This document shows, one piece after another, positions 1 through 8,378 of a stretch of 42,343 bases of DNA. A program made the translations under genes and the position numbers. Position 1 is the stretch's first letter; every line of letters begins with the position of its first letter. The notes below the pieces were generated by a model that ran no database searches, was not told where the DNA came from, and worked only from the letters and a program-made list of their open reading frames with translations. Source of the stretch: Planctomycetota bacterium. GTDB taxonomy: Bacteria; Planctomycetota; UBA1135; GCA-002686595. Location of the stretch: NCBI GenBank assembly GCA_029212845.1, contig JARGPD010000023.1, positions 1-42,343 on the forward strand, given 5' to 3'.

Positions 1-309
1 CAGCACGAGCGGCGTGACCAGCCCCGCGACGACCGACCAGAGGCCGCGGACGAGCGCCGGCGAGGGTAGCCGGACCAGCATCAGGTACAGGCCGATCGCG
101 AAGCCCGCAGCCAAGACGCAGGCCTGGAGCGCGACCAGGCCGAGCACGTACGACCACTCGCTGCCGGCCTCGAAGACCGCCGTGACCCCGACGGCGAGGA
201 TCACCAGGAAGCACGCCGGCAGGTAGCGGGTGCGCGCCAGGTCCAGGGCGCGCTGGCCCGGCGGCATGGGCGCGCTCAGGGTGCCGGGGGTCGACTCGGT
301 CTGGCTCAT
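1..309 (-). CDS. Partial membrane protein, C-terminus beyond the window
   Basis: An open frame of 103 codons begins at the ATG at 309 and runs off the left edge without a stop. After a polar N-terminus of about 30 residues (MSQTESTPGTLSAPMPPGQR) come three hydrophobic stretches, near residues 31-48, 56-81 and 91-103, separated by short polar loops. Third codon positions are almost all G or C, as in the clear genes of this window. It is therefore very likely an integral inner-membrane protein. I do not recognise the family from this fragment. It is divergent from the secreted protein starting at 478, and the 168 bases between them must hold both promoters. Confidence 0.6.
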   Translation of the reverse strand, partial: MSQTESTPGTLSAPMPPGQRALDLARTRYLPACFLVILAVGVTAVFEAGSEWSYVLGLVALQACVLAAGFAIGLYLMLVRLPSPALVRGLWSVVAGLVTPLVL

Positions 310-477
310 CTTGGGTACCTGGTGGGGCCCTGCACTGCGCAGGACCAACCCAGCTTAGGCCATCCAGCCCTTGCGGGGCCCATGCACATTGGCCAGGGAA
401 TCACTCCAGACCCCCCTGCGGGAATCCCGATCCATTGCTCTAATCAGTAGGTCCACCTCCCCCCCCTGCCTCCCCCC

Positions 478-1992
478 ATGAGCGTCGTCATCCGCACCTT
501 CCTCCGCACCGGCCTGCTCCTCGCCGCCGCCTTGCTCTTCGCACGGCCCGCCGAGGCCCAGGTCCACTACTTCACCAGCGGTTGGCCCTGGAGCGCCCAG
601 GCCACCAGCGGGCCCGACGCTGCGGTGCCCGGCTGGTTCTACAACCTCGGCATCACCGGCCTGCGCATCGAGCTCGTGCCCGGCGCGCCCAAGCACATGG
701 TCGTGCGCTACGTGATCCCGGGCTCGCCCGCGGACGGTCAGATCGCGGTCGGCGAGCACCTCGTCGGCGCGGGCGGCGCCTACTTCGTGCAGCCCCACCA
801 GAACGGCTACGGCCCGGCGGTCTTCGGGGCCCAGGGCCCGGTCGGCGAGTTCGCCGTCGCGCTCGAGGCCGCCCAGGACTCGACCGGCACCGGCTTCCTG
901 GACGTGCGCGTCTCGGACGGGACGACCGAGCGCGTCGTGAGCCTCGACATCGGCAAGAAGTACGGGTCCTTCTCGGCGACCTTCCCGGCCGCCTGCCCCA
1001 AGTCGGACCTGATCTTGGGCGAGCTCCTGGACTACCTGGTCCTGCACCAGGACTCGAACGGCTCCTGGGGCAACCCGGTCAACGACCTCTACGCCGCCCT
1101 GGCCCTGATCGCTTCAGGGCGCCCCGAGCACCTGAAGGCCGCGCGCAAGTGCGCCGTCAACCTGGCCGCGACGACCGCCCCGACCAGCACCGACTGGCTG
1201 GTCAACTGGCGCTACATGACCGCCGGCATCGTGCTGTCGGAGTACTACCTCGTGACCGGGGACGCCTGGGTGCTGCCCGAGCTGACCGAGGTGCGCGACT
1301 TCCTGCACGCCTCCCAGTACACCGACCACTCCCAGGTCGACCCCCAGGCCGCGGTCACCCACCCGGGCTCCTTCCCCCAGAGCCCCCTCGACGCCTACGG
1401 CGGCTGGGGCCACAACCCCGGCTTCGAGGGCTACGGCCCGATCGCGATGCTGACGGCCGAGGGCGCCCTGACCTACACCCTGATGCAGCGCTGCGGCGTG
1501 GGCGTGAAGCCCAAGCGGCTCGAGATCGCCTACGACTTCCTGGCGCGCGGCACGAGCCAGAGCGGCTACCTCTGGTATGCCGACGAGGCCGCCCACCCGA
1601 CCGACTGGGCCGACCAGGGCCGCGGCGGCGCGGCCGCGGTGGCGAACATCCTGAGCCCCTTCCCGGACACCAAGTACCGCCGCCGAGCCCTCGGCGCGAT
1701 CGAGCAGATCGGCACCCACGCCACGAGCTTCCCCGACACCCACGGCTCGCCGATCCTCGGCATGGGCTATGCCGCGGCCGCGACCAGCTTCGTGCCCGTC
1801 AGCTTCCGCAAGTTCATGGACGCCAACCGCTGGTGGTTCGCCCTGGCCCAGTGCCCCGACGGCAGCTTCTACTACCAGCCCAACCGCGACAACGCTGGCT
1901 ACGGCAGCGACTCGCGCACCAGCGCCAGCGCGGTCACCGCGTTCATCCTGAGCATCCCCAAGAAGAACCTGGTGATCACGGGCCGGCCGTAA
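478..1992 (+). CDS. Secreted PDZ-like / alpha-alpha toroid protein (DUF6288-like)
   Basis: The protein has 504 residues. A signal peptide (about residues 1-28, ending AEA-Q) exports it. Residues about 30-165 look like a degenerate PDZ domain: a hydrophobic GLRIELVPGAP strand, then VIPGSPADGQIAVGEHLVGAGG, the usual 'processing from below, opening up' wording of PDZ loops. Residues about 180-500 contain repeated helical segments with Gly/Trp/Asp turns (DSNGSWGNPVNDLYAAL, YGGWGHNPGFEGYGPIAM, CPDGSFYYQPN), as in squalene-cyclase or prenyltransferase-type toroids. This domain order resembles the DUF6288 family of planctomycete proteins, a call made from memory. Catalysis is not evident. The start is preceded by a C-rich tract and no Shine-Dalgarno. 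A strong hairpin follows the stop. Confidence 0.75.
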   Translation: MSVVIRTFLRTGLLLAAALLFARPAEAQVHYFTSGWPWSAQATSGPDAAVPGWFYNLGITGLRIELVPGAPKHMVVRYVIPGSPADGQIAVGEHLVGAGGAYFVQPHQNGYGPAVFGAQGPVGEFAVALEAAQDSTGTGFLDVRVSDGTTERVVSLDIGKKYGSFSATFPAACPKSDLILGELLDYLVLHQDSNGSWGNPVNDLYAALALIASGRPEHLKAARKCAVNLAATTAPTSTDWLVNWRYMTAGIVLSEYYLVTGDAWVLPELTEVRDFLHASQYTDHSQVDPQAAVTHPGSFPQSPLDAYGGWGHNPGFEGYGPIAMLTAEGALTYTLMQRCGVGVKPKRLEIAYDFLARGTSQSGYLWYADEAAHPTDWADQGRGGAAAVANILSPFPDTKYRRRALGAIEQIGTHATSFPDTHGSPILGMGYAAAATSFVPVSFRKFMDANRWWFALAQCPDGSFYYQPNRDNAGYGSDSRTSASAVTAFILSIPKKNLVITGRP

Positions 1993-2003
1993 TTCGAGCC
2001 TGA

Positions 2004-2030
2004 GCTCCGGCGGCAAGGAGCCGCTGGAGC
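2004..2030 (+). terminator. Hairpin terminator after the PDZ/toroid gene
   Basis: The 11-base arm 2004-2014 pairs with 2020-2030 (one G-T wobble) around the loop AAGGA. It begins 12 bases after the stop at 1992. There is no T tract behind it, so it may act as a Rho-assisted or U-less terminator, or as an mRNA 3' stabiliser. Confidence 0.5.
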
Positions 2031-2165
2031 CATCGGCCCCCGCCACCCGAGCCCGGGTCGCGGGGGCCGACTCGTAGGTGCAAGCGCTTGGCTGCGCGGG
2101 GTTTGCGTCGAGTCCCGAGGTCGACCTGGCGAGCCACGAGGGCCACCGCCCCCCCCTGTACGGAT

Positions 2166-2179
2166 TGCTATAAATAGCA
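2166..2179 (+). promoter_or_regulatory. AT-rich palindrome, possible promoter -10 or operator
   Basis: TGCTATAAATAGCA is an inverted repeat (TGCTA / TAGCA around TAAA) in a stretch that is otherwise over 65% GC. It includes TATAAAT, close to a sigma-70 -10 box, and lies 123 bases before the ATG at 2303. No convincing -35 box is seen 17 bases upstream. The palindrome could equally be a small operator. Confidence 0.3.
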
Positions 2180-2302
2180 CAAAGGTCTGGCTGAATGCCT
2201 CCCCTGCGGCTTCCATGGGGACGGCTAGAGATCGCCCCTTCGACGCGAAGCTACCCCACTCGACCTCCCCCCGACGACCCGCTACCAGCCCTGGACCACC
2301 CC

Positions 2303-3454
2303 ATGAGACCTCCGCTCTTCGCCACCGCCCTCGTGCTCTGCCTCTCCGCTGCCGCCACGGCCCAGTCGGGCCAGCTCGAGGAGACCAACCTCGGCGTGCT
2401 CAAGCCCAACACCTTCACGGGCCACGTGCTGACCCCGCCGGCCCCCGCTGCCGCCAAGGCCCTAGCGCCCGCCCGCATCCTGTACGCGCCGGCCGACAAC
2501 GACGACCCGGCCTACCGCGCCCAGATCGCCGCGGCCGCCGGCGGGGCGACCGTCGACTACTTCGACGCGCGCAACTTCACCCCCGACAGCGTGCTGCTCG
2601 CGACCTACGACGCGGTCCACACCTTCGCGGACTTCGGCTACGCGGACAAGGTCGGCATGGGCGACAACCTCGCGACCTTCGTCGACCAGGGCGGCCACGT
2701 GATCCTCGGGGTGTTCACCACCGGCTGGGGCGGCAAGCACTGGCTCGAGGGGGCCATCATGGGACCTGGCTACTCGCCCGTGGCCTCGCCCACCGGGCTC
2801 AACCACTACACCGGCTCGCCCTACCTCGGCAACGGCTCGAGCTGCGTGGCCACCGGCGTCACGACCCTCGACATCACCTACCGCGACACGCTCGTGCCCC
2901 AGGGCAGCGGCGTCGTCGACGGGCACTTCGCCGACGGCGAGATCGCCATCGCCTACCGCCCGCTCCAGGGCAACGCCGGCAGCGTCGTGTTCGTGAACGG
3001 CTGCGGCGCGTTCCAGTTCTCCGGCACGGGGGACTGGGCCACCGCGGTCGGCAACGCTGCGGTGTGCCTACCCGGCGTCACCTTCGGCACCTGCACCACG
3101 CGCCTGGGCGTCATGGGTTTGAACCCCGGTGGCTTTGACTGCACCACCGGCCCGAGCTCGGGACTGACCTGGTCCGCCCAGGTCGACACCACGCCTCTGG
3201 TCGGGACCACGACGATCCTGACGATGGTCGTCTCGGGCTTCGGCGGCGCGACCGACAACGTGCCGCTGCTCGGCTACGAGCTGCTCTGCCTGCCGCCGTT
3301 CCTGATCGACACCGCCAACGGCGCCCACGCGATCGCCGTCCCGGCCGGGCTCAGCGGCCTCACCGTCGCGACCCAGGCCGCGCGGCTCGAGGTCGACGCC
3401 CTCGGCAACCCGATCGTGGTGCTGCTCAACGGCCAGGACCTGACCATCGGCTAG
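2303..3454 (+). CDS. Secreted protein with ThuA/GATase-like domain and C-terminal beta module
   Basis: The protein has 383 residues. The start is placed at 2303 because MRPPLFATALVLCLSAAATAQ is a clean signal peptide; the longer upstream frame is Pro/Arg-rich and not gene-like. Residues about 55-250 read as a Rossmann-like or class-I GATase/ThuA-like fold: ARILYAPADNDDPAYR, then VDYFDARNFTPDS, then YDAVHTFADFGY and FVDQGGHVILGVF, the alternating strand-helix order of that fold. No nucleophile Cys or catalytic dyad is obvious, so a binding role is as likely as an enzymatic one. Residues about 280-383 form a beta-rich module ending PIVVLLNGQDLTIG, related in layout to the C-termini of two other exported proteins in this window. 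It is convergent with a small gene ending at 3470. Confidence 0.7.
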   Translation: MRPPLFATALVLCLSAAATAQSGQLEETNLGVLKPNTFTGHVLTPPAPAAAKALAPARILYAPADNDDPAYRAQIAAAAGGATVDYFDARNFTPDSVLLATYDAVHTFADFGYADKVGMGDNLATFVDQGGHVILGVFTTGWGGKHWLEGAIMGPGYSPVASPTGLNHYTGSPYLGNGSSCVATGVTTLDITYRDTLVPQGSGVVDGHFADGEIAIAYRPLQGNAGSVVFVNGCGAFQFSGTGDWATAVGNAAVCLPGVTFGTCTTRLGVMGLNPGGFDCTTGPSSGLTWSAQVDTTPLVGTTTILTMVVSGFGGATDNVPLLGYELLCLPPFLIDTANGAHAIAVPAGLSGLTVATQAARLEVDALGNPIVVLLNGQDLTIG

Positions 3455-3469
3455 GCACTCCGCCCGGGG

Positions 3470-3745
3470 CTACTCGGCGTCGGCGACGTGGAGTGGCCCG
3501 GGGTGGACTTCGGCGAGGACCTCGGCGTCCGAGCGCAGCAGCTCGGCGCGTGGGACCCGCCGGGCGACCAGACCGAAGGCGCGCTGGGTGTCCGCCACCT
3601 GGCGCGCCTCGAGGCGCTCGAGCTCGGCGGGGGTCATGGCGCGGTCCTGGACGAATCCGAGACCCGCGAGGGCAAGGGCACCGAGCACCAGGGCGGCCCC
3701 GAAGGCGCGCTCCCGGCGGCGGGGAAGTTTGGCTTGCAGCTTCAT
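3470..3745 (-). CDS. Small single-pass membrane protein, function unknown
   Basis: The protein has 91 residues. A basic N-terminus (KLPRRRER) is followed by one hydrophobic segment at about residues 15-32 (AALVLGALALAGLGFV) and a charged, helix-prone remainder (MTPAELERLEARQVADTQ). The topology suggests an N-in, C-out anchored protein, or an uncleaved signal. GC at third positions is high in this frame. I do not recognise a family. It lies in the convergent gap after the 2303 gene, whose stop is only 15 bases away. Confidence 0.5.
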   Translation of the reverse strand: MKLQAKLPRRRERAFGAALVLGALALAGLGFVQDRAMTPAELERLEARQVADTQRAFGLVARRVPRAELLRSDAEVLAEVHPGPLHVADAE

Positions 3746-3944
3746 GAGCTCAAGGTAGCCCTGGCCCTTGAACGTTCGGTGAAGGTCGAGCGCAGGTTAG
3801 GATGAGCTCGGCGGAATGGGGCTAGACACCCCCAGAAGCGGTCCAGATCCAAGCTTCGCGCCAGAATGACACAATTGGGATACAGTCGACTCCTGCTCCG
3901 CATCGACACCCTGAGTGGTCCCGCTCCCCCCTTCAACGACTCCC

Positions 3945-6900
3945 ATGGCTTCCCCCTGCCTGCGCCTCCTCGGAGGCGCCCTGGCCCTGCTCGCAAGCTG
4001 GGCGCCGAACTCCCTCGCCCAGGATGACGAGGGACTGCCGCCTGGCTTCGTCGCCGAGACCGTACTCGGCGGCTGGAACCAGCCGATCGACCTGGCCTTC
4101 TTGCCCGACGGTCGGCTGCTGGTCGCGGAGAAGGCGGGCCTGGTCTGGATGGTCGACGCCGGGGTCAAGAGCACCGCGCCGGTGCTCGACCTTTCGGAAG
4201 AGGTCGGCGACGCCGGCAGCCGCGGGCTCAAGAGCCTGGTCGTCGACCCGGACTTCGCGAACAACGGGCTGGTCTACCTCTTCTATGACGTCGACCGCCA
4301 CCACCTGTTCTTCTTCGGGACGGTGCAGTACGACCCGCTGGTCTCGGACAACACGGGAGCGAGCGTGGCGCGCATCTCGCGCTTCGCCCTGAACCCGAGT
4401 GACAACTTCACGTCGATGGTGCCGGGCAGCCGCACCGTGCTGGTCGGCGAGACGGCCTCGACCGGGATCCCGCTGATCGGCGGGCACCAGAGCGGCATGC
4501 TGTGCTTCGGCGACGACGGCTCGCTGCTCGCGAGCTGTGGCGACGGCGCCCCCGCGGAGTTCGACATCGGCGGCGGAGCCGCGAACGCGGCCGCCATCGC
4601 CGAGGGCATCCTGACCCCCGACCAGGACGTGGGTGCCTTCCGCGCCCAGCAGGTCAACTCGCTCAACGGCAAGGTGCTGCGGCTCAACCCGGCCAACGGC
4701 GACGGCCTCGCGAACAACCCCCACTTCGACCCCCTCGCGCCGCGCGCCGCGCGCTCGCGCATGTGGGCGCGCGGCCTGCGCAACCCCTTCCGCATCGAGG
4801 TCGTCCCCGGCAGCGCCACCGCCAGCCAGCAGCCCGGCGCGATCCTGATCGGCGACGTCGGCCACACCAAGTGGGAGGAGATCAACCGCGCGACCGAGGG
4901 CGGCATGAACTTCGGCTGGCCGCTGTACGAAGGCATGGGGCCCCTGCCGGACTTCAAGTCGCTCACGACGCCCAACCCGGCCGCGCCCAACCCGCTCTTC
5001 GGTGTCGGCACCTGCACCCAGGCCTTCTTCACCTTCCAAGAGCTGCTCGCACCGTCGAGCCAGGTGCCGGTGATCTGGCGCAATCCCTGCGACCTCTCCC
5101 AGCAGGTTCCGGCCTCGGCCTATCCCTCGGTCCACACGCGCCCCGACATCGACTGGAACCACGTCGGGCCGGCCCGCGCCAAGGCCTTCGACGCCTTCGG
5201 CAACCCGACCTCGTTCGTCGTCGACGACCCCCTGAGCCCGATCAAGGGCGAGAGCTTCAAGGGCTCCTGCGCCATGGGTGGCGTCTGGTACTCGACGGGC
5301 AATTACCCGGACACCTTCAACCGCTCGTACCTGTTCTCCGACTACGCCGACAGCTGGATCAAGAACCTCGGCTTCGACCCGGCCGGCCAGCCGCGCAAGA
5401 TCGGCAAGGTCGCCGAGGCGATCGGCAAGGTGGTCGCGATGGAGACCGACCCGATCAGCGGCGACGTCTACTACCTGCAGCTCTCGGTCCTGCCGATGCT
5501 GCCCGGGGTGCTCGTGCACCTCGCCTACTATCCCGGCAACGTGCCGCCCATGGCAGCGGTCGAGCGCGCGCCCATCTTCGGCCCCAGCCCGCTGACCGTG
5601 CAGTTCGACGGCAGCGAGTCCAGCGACCCCGAGGGCCTGCCGCTCTCCTTCGCCTGGGACTTCGGCGACGGCACGCCGCTCAGTCGGCTCGAGTCGCCGA
5701 TCCACATCTTCCCGTCGGCCGATCGCACGCTCCAAGGCACGATCGCCGCCCACGTGCTCGAGCTGGTGCCGCCCCAGGTGATCGACCTCACCCCGGGCCT
5801 GTCGCCCTCCGTGATCGCGGACGGCTACTTCATCAACCCCTCGGCCCCGCTCACCTCCGAGCAGTACGTGACGATCTACCAGGGCACCGACACGGACCCC
5901 GAGGAGTGGGTCGGCTACCGCTTCAGCCAGCCCCAGACCCTGCACCAGGTCATCTTCCAGGAGGGCAGCGAGATCGGCGCCGACGGCGGCTGGTTCGACA
6001 CCCTGACCGTGGACGTGCTGGTCGGCGGGGTCTGGACCGAGGTCACCGGCCTCGTGGTCCAGCCGCCCTACCCTGGGCAGAACGGCGTCTTCTACGAGAC
6101 CTTCGAGCTGACCTTCCAGCGCATGCTCTGCGACGGCGTGCGCATCCGCGGGCTCGCCGGCGGCACCCAGGGCTACGTCTCGGTGGGCGAGCTGCGCGCG
6201 ATCGCCCAGCCAGCGCTGACCGGTGCGCCCACGCGCCACGACGTGGTGCTGACCGTCGAGGACAGCGTCAGCCTCACGAGCCAGGCCAGCACCTCGGTCT
6301 GGACCGACAACACGCCGCCCAACGTCCACATCACCGGTCCGCTCAACGGCGGCACCTACGACCCGACCAAGCACGAGCTGGTCCCGCTCACGGCCACGAC
6401 CAACGACGCCGAGAGCCCGACCTCGAGCCTGACCTGCAGCTGGCAGGTCAGCCTGCACCACAACGACCACGCGCACCCCGAGCCCGAGATCGTCGACTGC
6501 CTGTCGTCGATCACGCTCGCGCCCCACGGCATCTCGAGCGAGCACCACTACTGGGAGTTCACGCTCACGGCCACCGACCCCGAGGGCCTGGCCTCCAGCG
6601 TGACCAGCGCGCTCTACACCGCGCCGCCGTCCCTCTTGACCTCGGACTATTCGGTGTCGCTCCTGCACGGCGGGTCCACCGACCTGAGCCTCGATGCGGG
6701 CACCAGCCGCGCCGGCGACCTCTACGTGATGCTGATCAGCGGGTCGGGCATCTTCCCCGGCGTCGACCTCGGCAGCGTCTCGATCCCGCTCAACCTCGAC
6801 CTCTGGTTCCTCGTGACCGCGGGCTCGCCCAGCCTGACCATCTTCCAAGGCTTCACCGGCCTGCTCGACGTCAACGGCACGGCGGTCGTCCCGCTCACGA

Positions 6901-7022
6901 TCCCCGCGGGCGTCTTCCTGGGCCTCGAGGGCGCGAACCTGAACTTCGCCTACGTGACCAGCGCGGGCACCGGCACCGTCGACTTCGCCAGCAACCCCGT
7001 GCCGCTGCAGCTCGTCTACTGA
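3945..7022 (+). CDS. Exported glucose/sorbosone dehydrogenase-like protein with PKD and discoidin-like domains
   Basis: The protein has 1025 residues. The start at 3945 gives the signal peptide MASPCLRLLGGALALLASW. Residues about 30-530 are a GSDH-type six-bladed beta-propeller (PPGFVAETVLGGWNQPIDLA, FLPDGRLLVAEKAG, MWARGLRNPFRIEV, GGMNFGWPLYEG). Family members use PQQ to oxidise sugars in the periplasm. Residues about 535-590 start a PKD domain (FDGSESSDPEG, FAWDFGDGTP), whose last strands (HDVVLTVEDS) appear only at about 763. Between them lies a discoidin/galactose-binding-like domain (EWVGYRFSQPQTLHQVIF). A further Ig-like domain (about 785-890) and a C-terminal module (about 900-1025) follow. 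The gene overlaps the convergent gene at 7016 by 7 bases. No heme motif is seen. Confidence 0.85.
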   Translation: MASPCLRLLGGALALLASWAPNSLAQDDEGLPPGFVAETVLGGWNQPIDLAFLPDGRLLVAEKAGLVWMVDAGVKSTAPVLDLSEEVGDAGSRGLKSLVVDPDFANNGLVYLFYDVDRHHLFFFGTVQYDPLVSDNTGASVARISRFALNPSDNFTSMVPGSRTVLVGETASTGIPLIGGHQSGMLCFGDDGSLLASCGDGAPAEFDIGGGAANAAAIAEGILTPDQDVGAFRAQQVNSLNGKVLRLNPANGDGLANNPHFDPLAPRAARSRMWARGLRNPFRIEVVPGSATASQQPGAILIGDVGHTKWEEINRATEGGMNFGWPLYEGMGPLPDFKSLTTPNPAAPNPLFGVGTCTQAFFTFQELLAPSSQVPVIWRNPCDLSQQVPASAYPSVHTRPDIDWNHVGPARAKAFDAFGNPTSFVVDDPLSPIKGESFKGSCAMGGVWYSTGNYPDTFNRSYLFSDYADSWIKNLGFDPAGQPRKIGKVAEAIGKVVAMETDPISGDVYYLQLSVLPMLPGVLVHLAYYPGNVPPMAAVERAPIFGPSPLTVQFDGSESSDPEGLPLSFAWDFGDGTPLSRLESPIHIFPSADRTLQGTIAAHVLELVPPQVIDLTPGLSPSVIADGYFINPSAPLTSEQYVTIYQGTDTDPEEWVGYRFSQPQTLHQVIFQEGSEIGADGGWFDTLTVDVLVGGVWTEVTGLVVQPPYPGQNGVFYETFELTFQRMLCDGVRIRGLAGGTQGYVSVGELRAIAQPALTGAPTRHDVVLTVEDSVSLTSQASTSVWTDNTPPNVHITGPLNGGTYDPTKHELVPLTATTNDAESPTSSLTCSWQVSLHHNDHAHPEPEIVDCLSSITLAPHGISSEHHYWEFTLTATDPEGLASSVTSALYTAPPSLLTSDYSVSLLHGGSTDLSLDAGTSRAGDLYVMLISGSGIFPGVDLGSVSIPLNLDLWFLVTAGSPSLTIFQGFTGLLDVNGTAVVPLTIPAGVFLGLEGANLNFAYVTSAGTGTVDFASNPVPLQLVY

Positions 7023-7645
7023 GCCGCGAGCCGGCGCAGCAGCTTGTCCATGCGCCGGCGCTTGGCGGGGTAGGCGTCCAGGTCGTCGCGGGCCTCGATC
7101 AGCGCCGTGAGCAGGGGCGCCTCGTCCGGGGTCAGGCACGGCGCGGCGCGCTCGGCGTAGGTCGGGAACTGGTTGGTGGCGGCGGCCTCGATGTGCGCCA
7201 GCATCAAGGGCGTCACCGCGTCGTGGTAGCGCGCGTCCGAGGCCAGGGCCACCAGGATGTACATGGCCTTGTCGCGGGCGATGATGGTCGAGCGCTCGGC
7301 CGCATCCAGGATCAGCGGTAGGCACGCCATCAGCTGCTCGCGGGCGTGGTCGACCAGCGACCGCAGCGCATAGACGCAGCCCCACAGGATGCGGTTGTCG
7401 CGCGTGTCGAGGGCGTCGATCAGCTCGTCGAAGTGCGGCAGCAGCAGCTCGGGCGCGCGGATGCCGATCTCGTAGAGCACCTTGAGTGCGTCGTGGCGCT
7501 GCTTCTTCGGGCCGGCATCGAGCAGCGCGAAGAGCTCGGTCACCGCGGCCTCGTCCCAGCCGTCGACCAGCTCGATGGCGAGCTCGATGTTGGGGTGCTG
7601 GTCCTTGCGGCGCTGGGAGCTAGCGAGTCGACGGGCGAGGTTCAT
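7016..7645 (-). CDS. HEAT/armadillo-like repeat protein
   Basis: The protein has 209 residues and no signal peptide, so it is cytoplasmic. The start at 7645 is chosen because the residues before it are random-looking. It is all-helical by pattern, with repeated paired helices about 35-40 residues long: WDEAAVTELFALLDAG / KKQRHDALKVLYEIG, then PELLLPHFDELIDALD / NRILWGCVYALRSLVDHA, then LMACLPLILDAAERS / DKAMYILVALASDARYHD. This is the look of HEAT-like scaffolds and DNA-glycosylase-related ALK repeats. It ends with a basic tail (PAKRRRMDKLLRRLAAQ). A scaffold or binding role is inferred. It lies 74 bases downstream of the small exported protein ending at 7720 and may share its transcript. Confidence 0.65.
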   Translation of the reverse strand: MNLARRLASSQRRKDQHPNIELAIELVDGWDEAAVTELFALLDAGPKKQRHDALKVLYEIGIRAPELLLPHFDELIDALDTRDNRILWGCVYALRSLVDHAREQLMACLPLILDAAERSTIIARDKAMYILVALASDARYHDAVTPLMLAHIEAAATNQFPTYAERAAPCLTPDEAPLLTALIEARDDLDAYPAKRRRMDKLLRRLAAQ

Positions 7646-7719
7646 GGGGGCAGGCGGCGGGGCCGGGTGCAGGCTAAGCGCCCGGCCCGAGGAGCGCCAC
7701 CTCGGCCTGGCCGGCTCGG

Positions 7720-8175
7720 TCAGGGCAGCTTGACGATCACAGCGACCCGAACGAGGATGTCCTGGGCGCCACCGTCGTTGACGAGAAGGCTCAGCTCGCT
7801 CTTGCACCGGAGCGTCCAGATCTGGCGCTCCTCGTCCCAGACCCACTCGTAGCGGGGGTCGGAAGGGCTGACCGAGACCTGGCGGCCGCCATAGCTCTTG
7901 ACCAGCTCGCCTTCCACGGAGCTTAGGATCGTCGAGGAGTCCCCGGCCTTGAGCACGTCCATGAGGGCTGCGTTCAACGCGAGCACGCCCGCGTCGGTCT
8001 TGCTGCGCAGGCCCTGCTCGGTCCCGACGCGGACCGTGGTCACCTCGAAGCTGGTCGAGGTCGGGGCCGCGGGTGCGCTGGTGGGCATGTGGTCGTCGCT
8101 CGACCAGGCGCTGCCGATCGCGATCGAGAGGGCGCTGGCGGCGAGGGCGGCGAGGGCGGCGAGGTTGCGAGCCAT
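7720..8175 (-). CDS. Small exported protein, function unknown
   Basis: The protein has 151 residues. A signal peptide (about residues 1-25, MARNLAALAALAASALSIAI) is followed by a Ser/Pro/Ala/Thr-rich linker and a compact alpha/beta domain with a Trp-rich hairpin (YEWVWDEERQIWTLRCKS) and a final strand DILVRVAVIVKLP. It has one Cys. It is one of only two genes in the window with a clear Shine-Dalgarno sequence: GGAGAG six bases before the ATG, on the minus strand at 8182-8187. It is divergent from the FG-GAP protein at 8379. I recognise no family. Confidence 0.6.
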   Translation of the reverse strand: MARNLAALAALAASALSIAIGSAWSSDDHMPTSAPAAPTSTSFEVTTVRVGTEQGLRSKTDAGVLALNAALMDVLKAGDSSTILSSVEGELVKSYGGRQVSVSPSDPRYEWVWDEERQIWTLRCKSELSLLVNDGGAQDILVRVAVIVKLP

Positions 8176-8181
8176 AGGAGT

Positions 8182-8187
8182 CTCTCC
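8182..8187 (-). promoter_or_regulatory. Shine-Dalgarno site of the 8175 gene
   Basis: GGAGAG on the minus strand, with a 6-base spacer to the ATG at 8175. It is worth marking because nearly every other start in the window lacks such a site. Confidence 0.6.
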
Positions 8188-8378
8188 AGGGTGTCTTGGG
8201 GGTGTCGTCGGGGCCGCCGGCGACCTTCGCGAGCGGCTGGACCGGGTGCGTCGATCCTAGCAACCGGACGACGGCGAAGCCCAGCACCCAGCTGCCGGGC
8301 CCGCCCTCGCGATCTGCCCGCCCGTGCTAGCTTGGACGGGCCGCTCGCCCCCAGGCCACCACCAGCAGGACTCCCGCC

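Larger units (their letters stand above)
1993..2302. other. Gene-free stretch of 310 bases
   Basis: The stretch contains the hairpin at 2004-2030, a 10-base palindrome CAAGCGCTTG at 2081-2090, and an AT-rich palindromic island at 2166-2179 that is the best promoter candidate for the gene at 2303. I see no coding pattern: the only long frame through it just extends the 2303 gene upstream with atypical Pro/Arg-rich residues. Confidence 0.6.

Noticed and set aside
3933-7385. A 1150-codon minus-strand frame opposite the GSDH-PKD gene
   Set aside because: Its translation is rich in Arg, Gly, Asp and Val with no domain pattern; it is the antisense shadow of a GC-rich gene.
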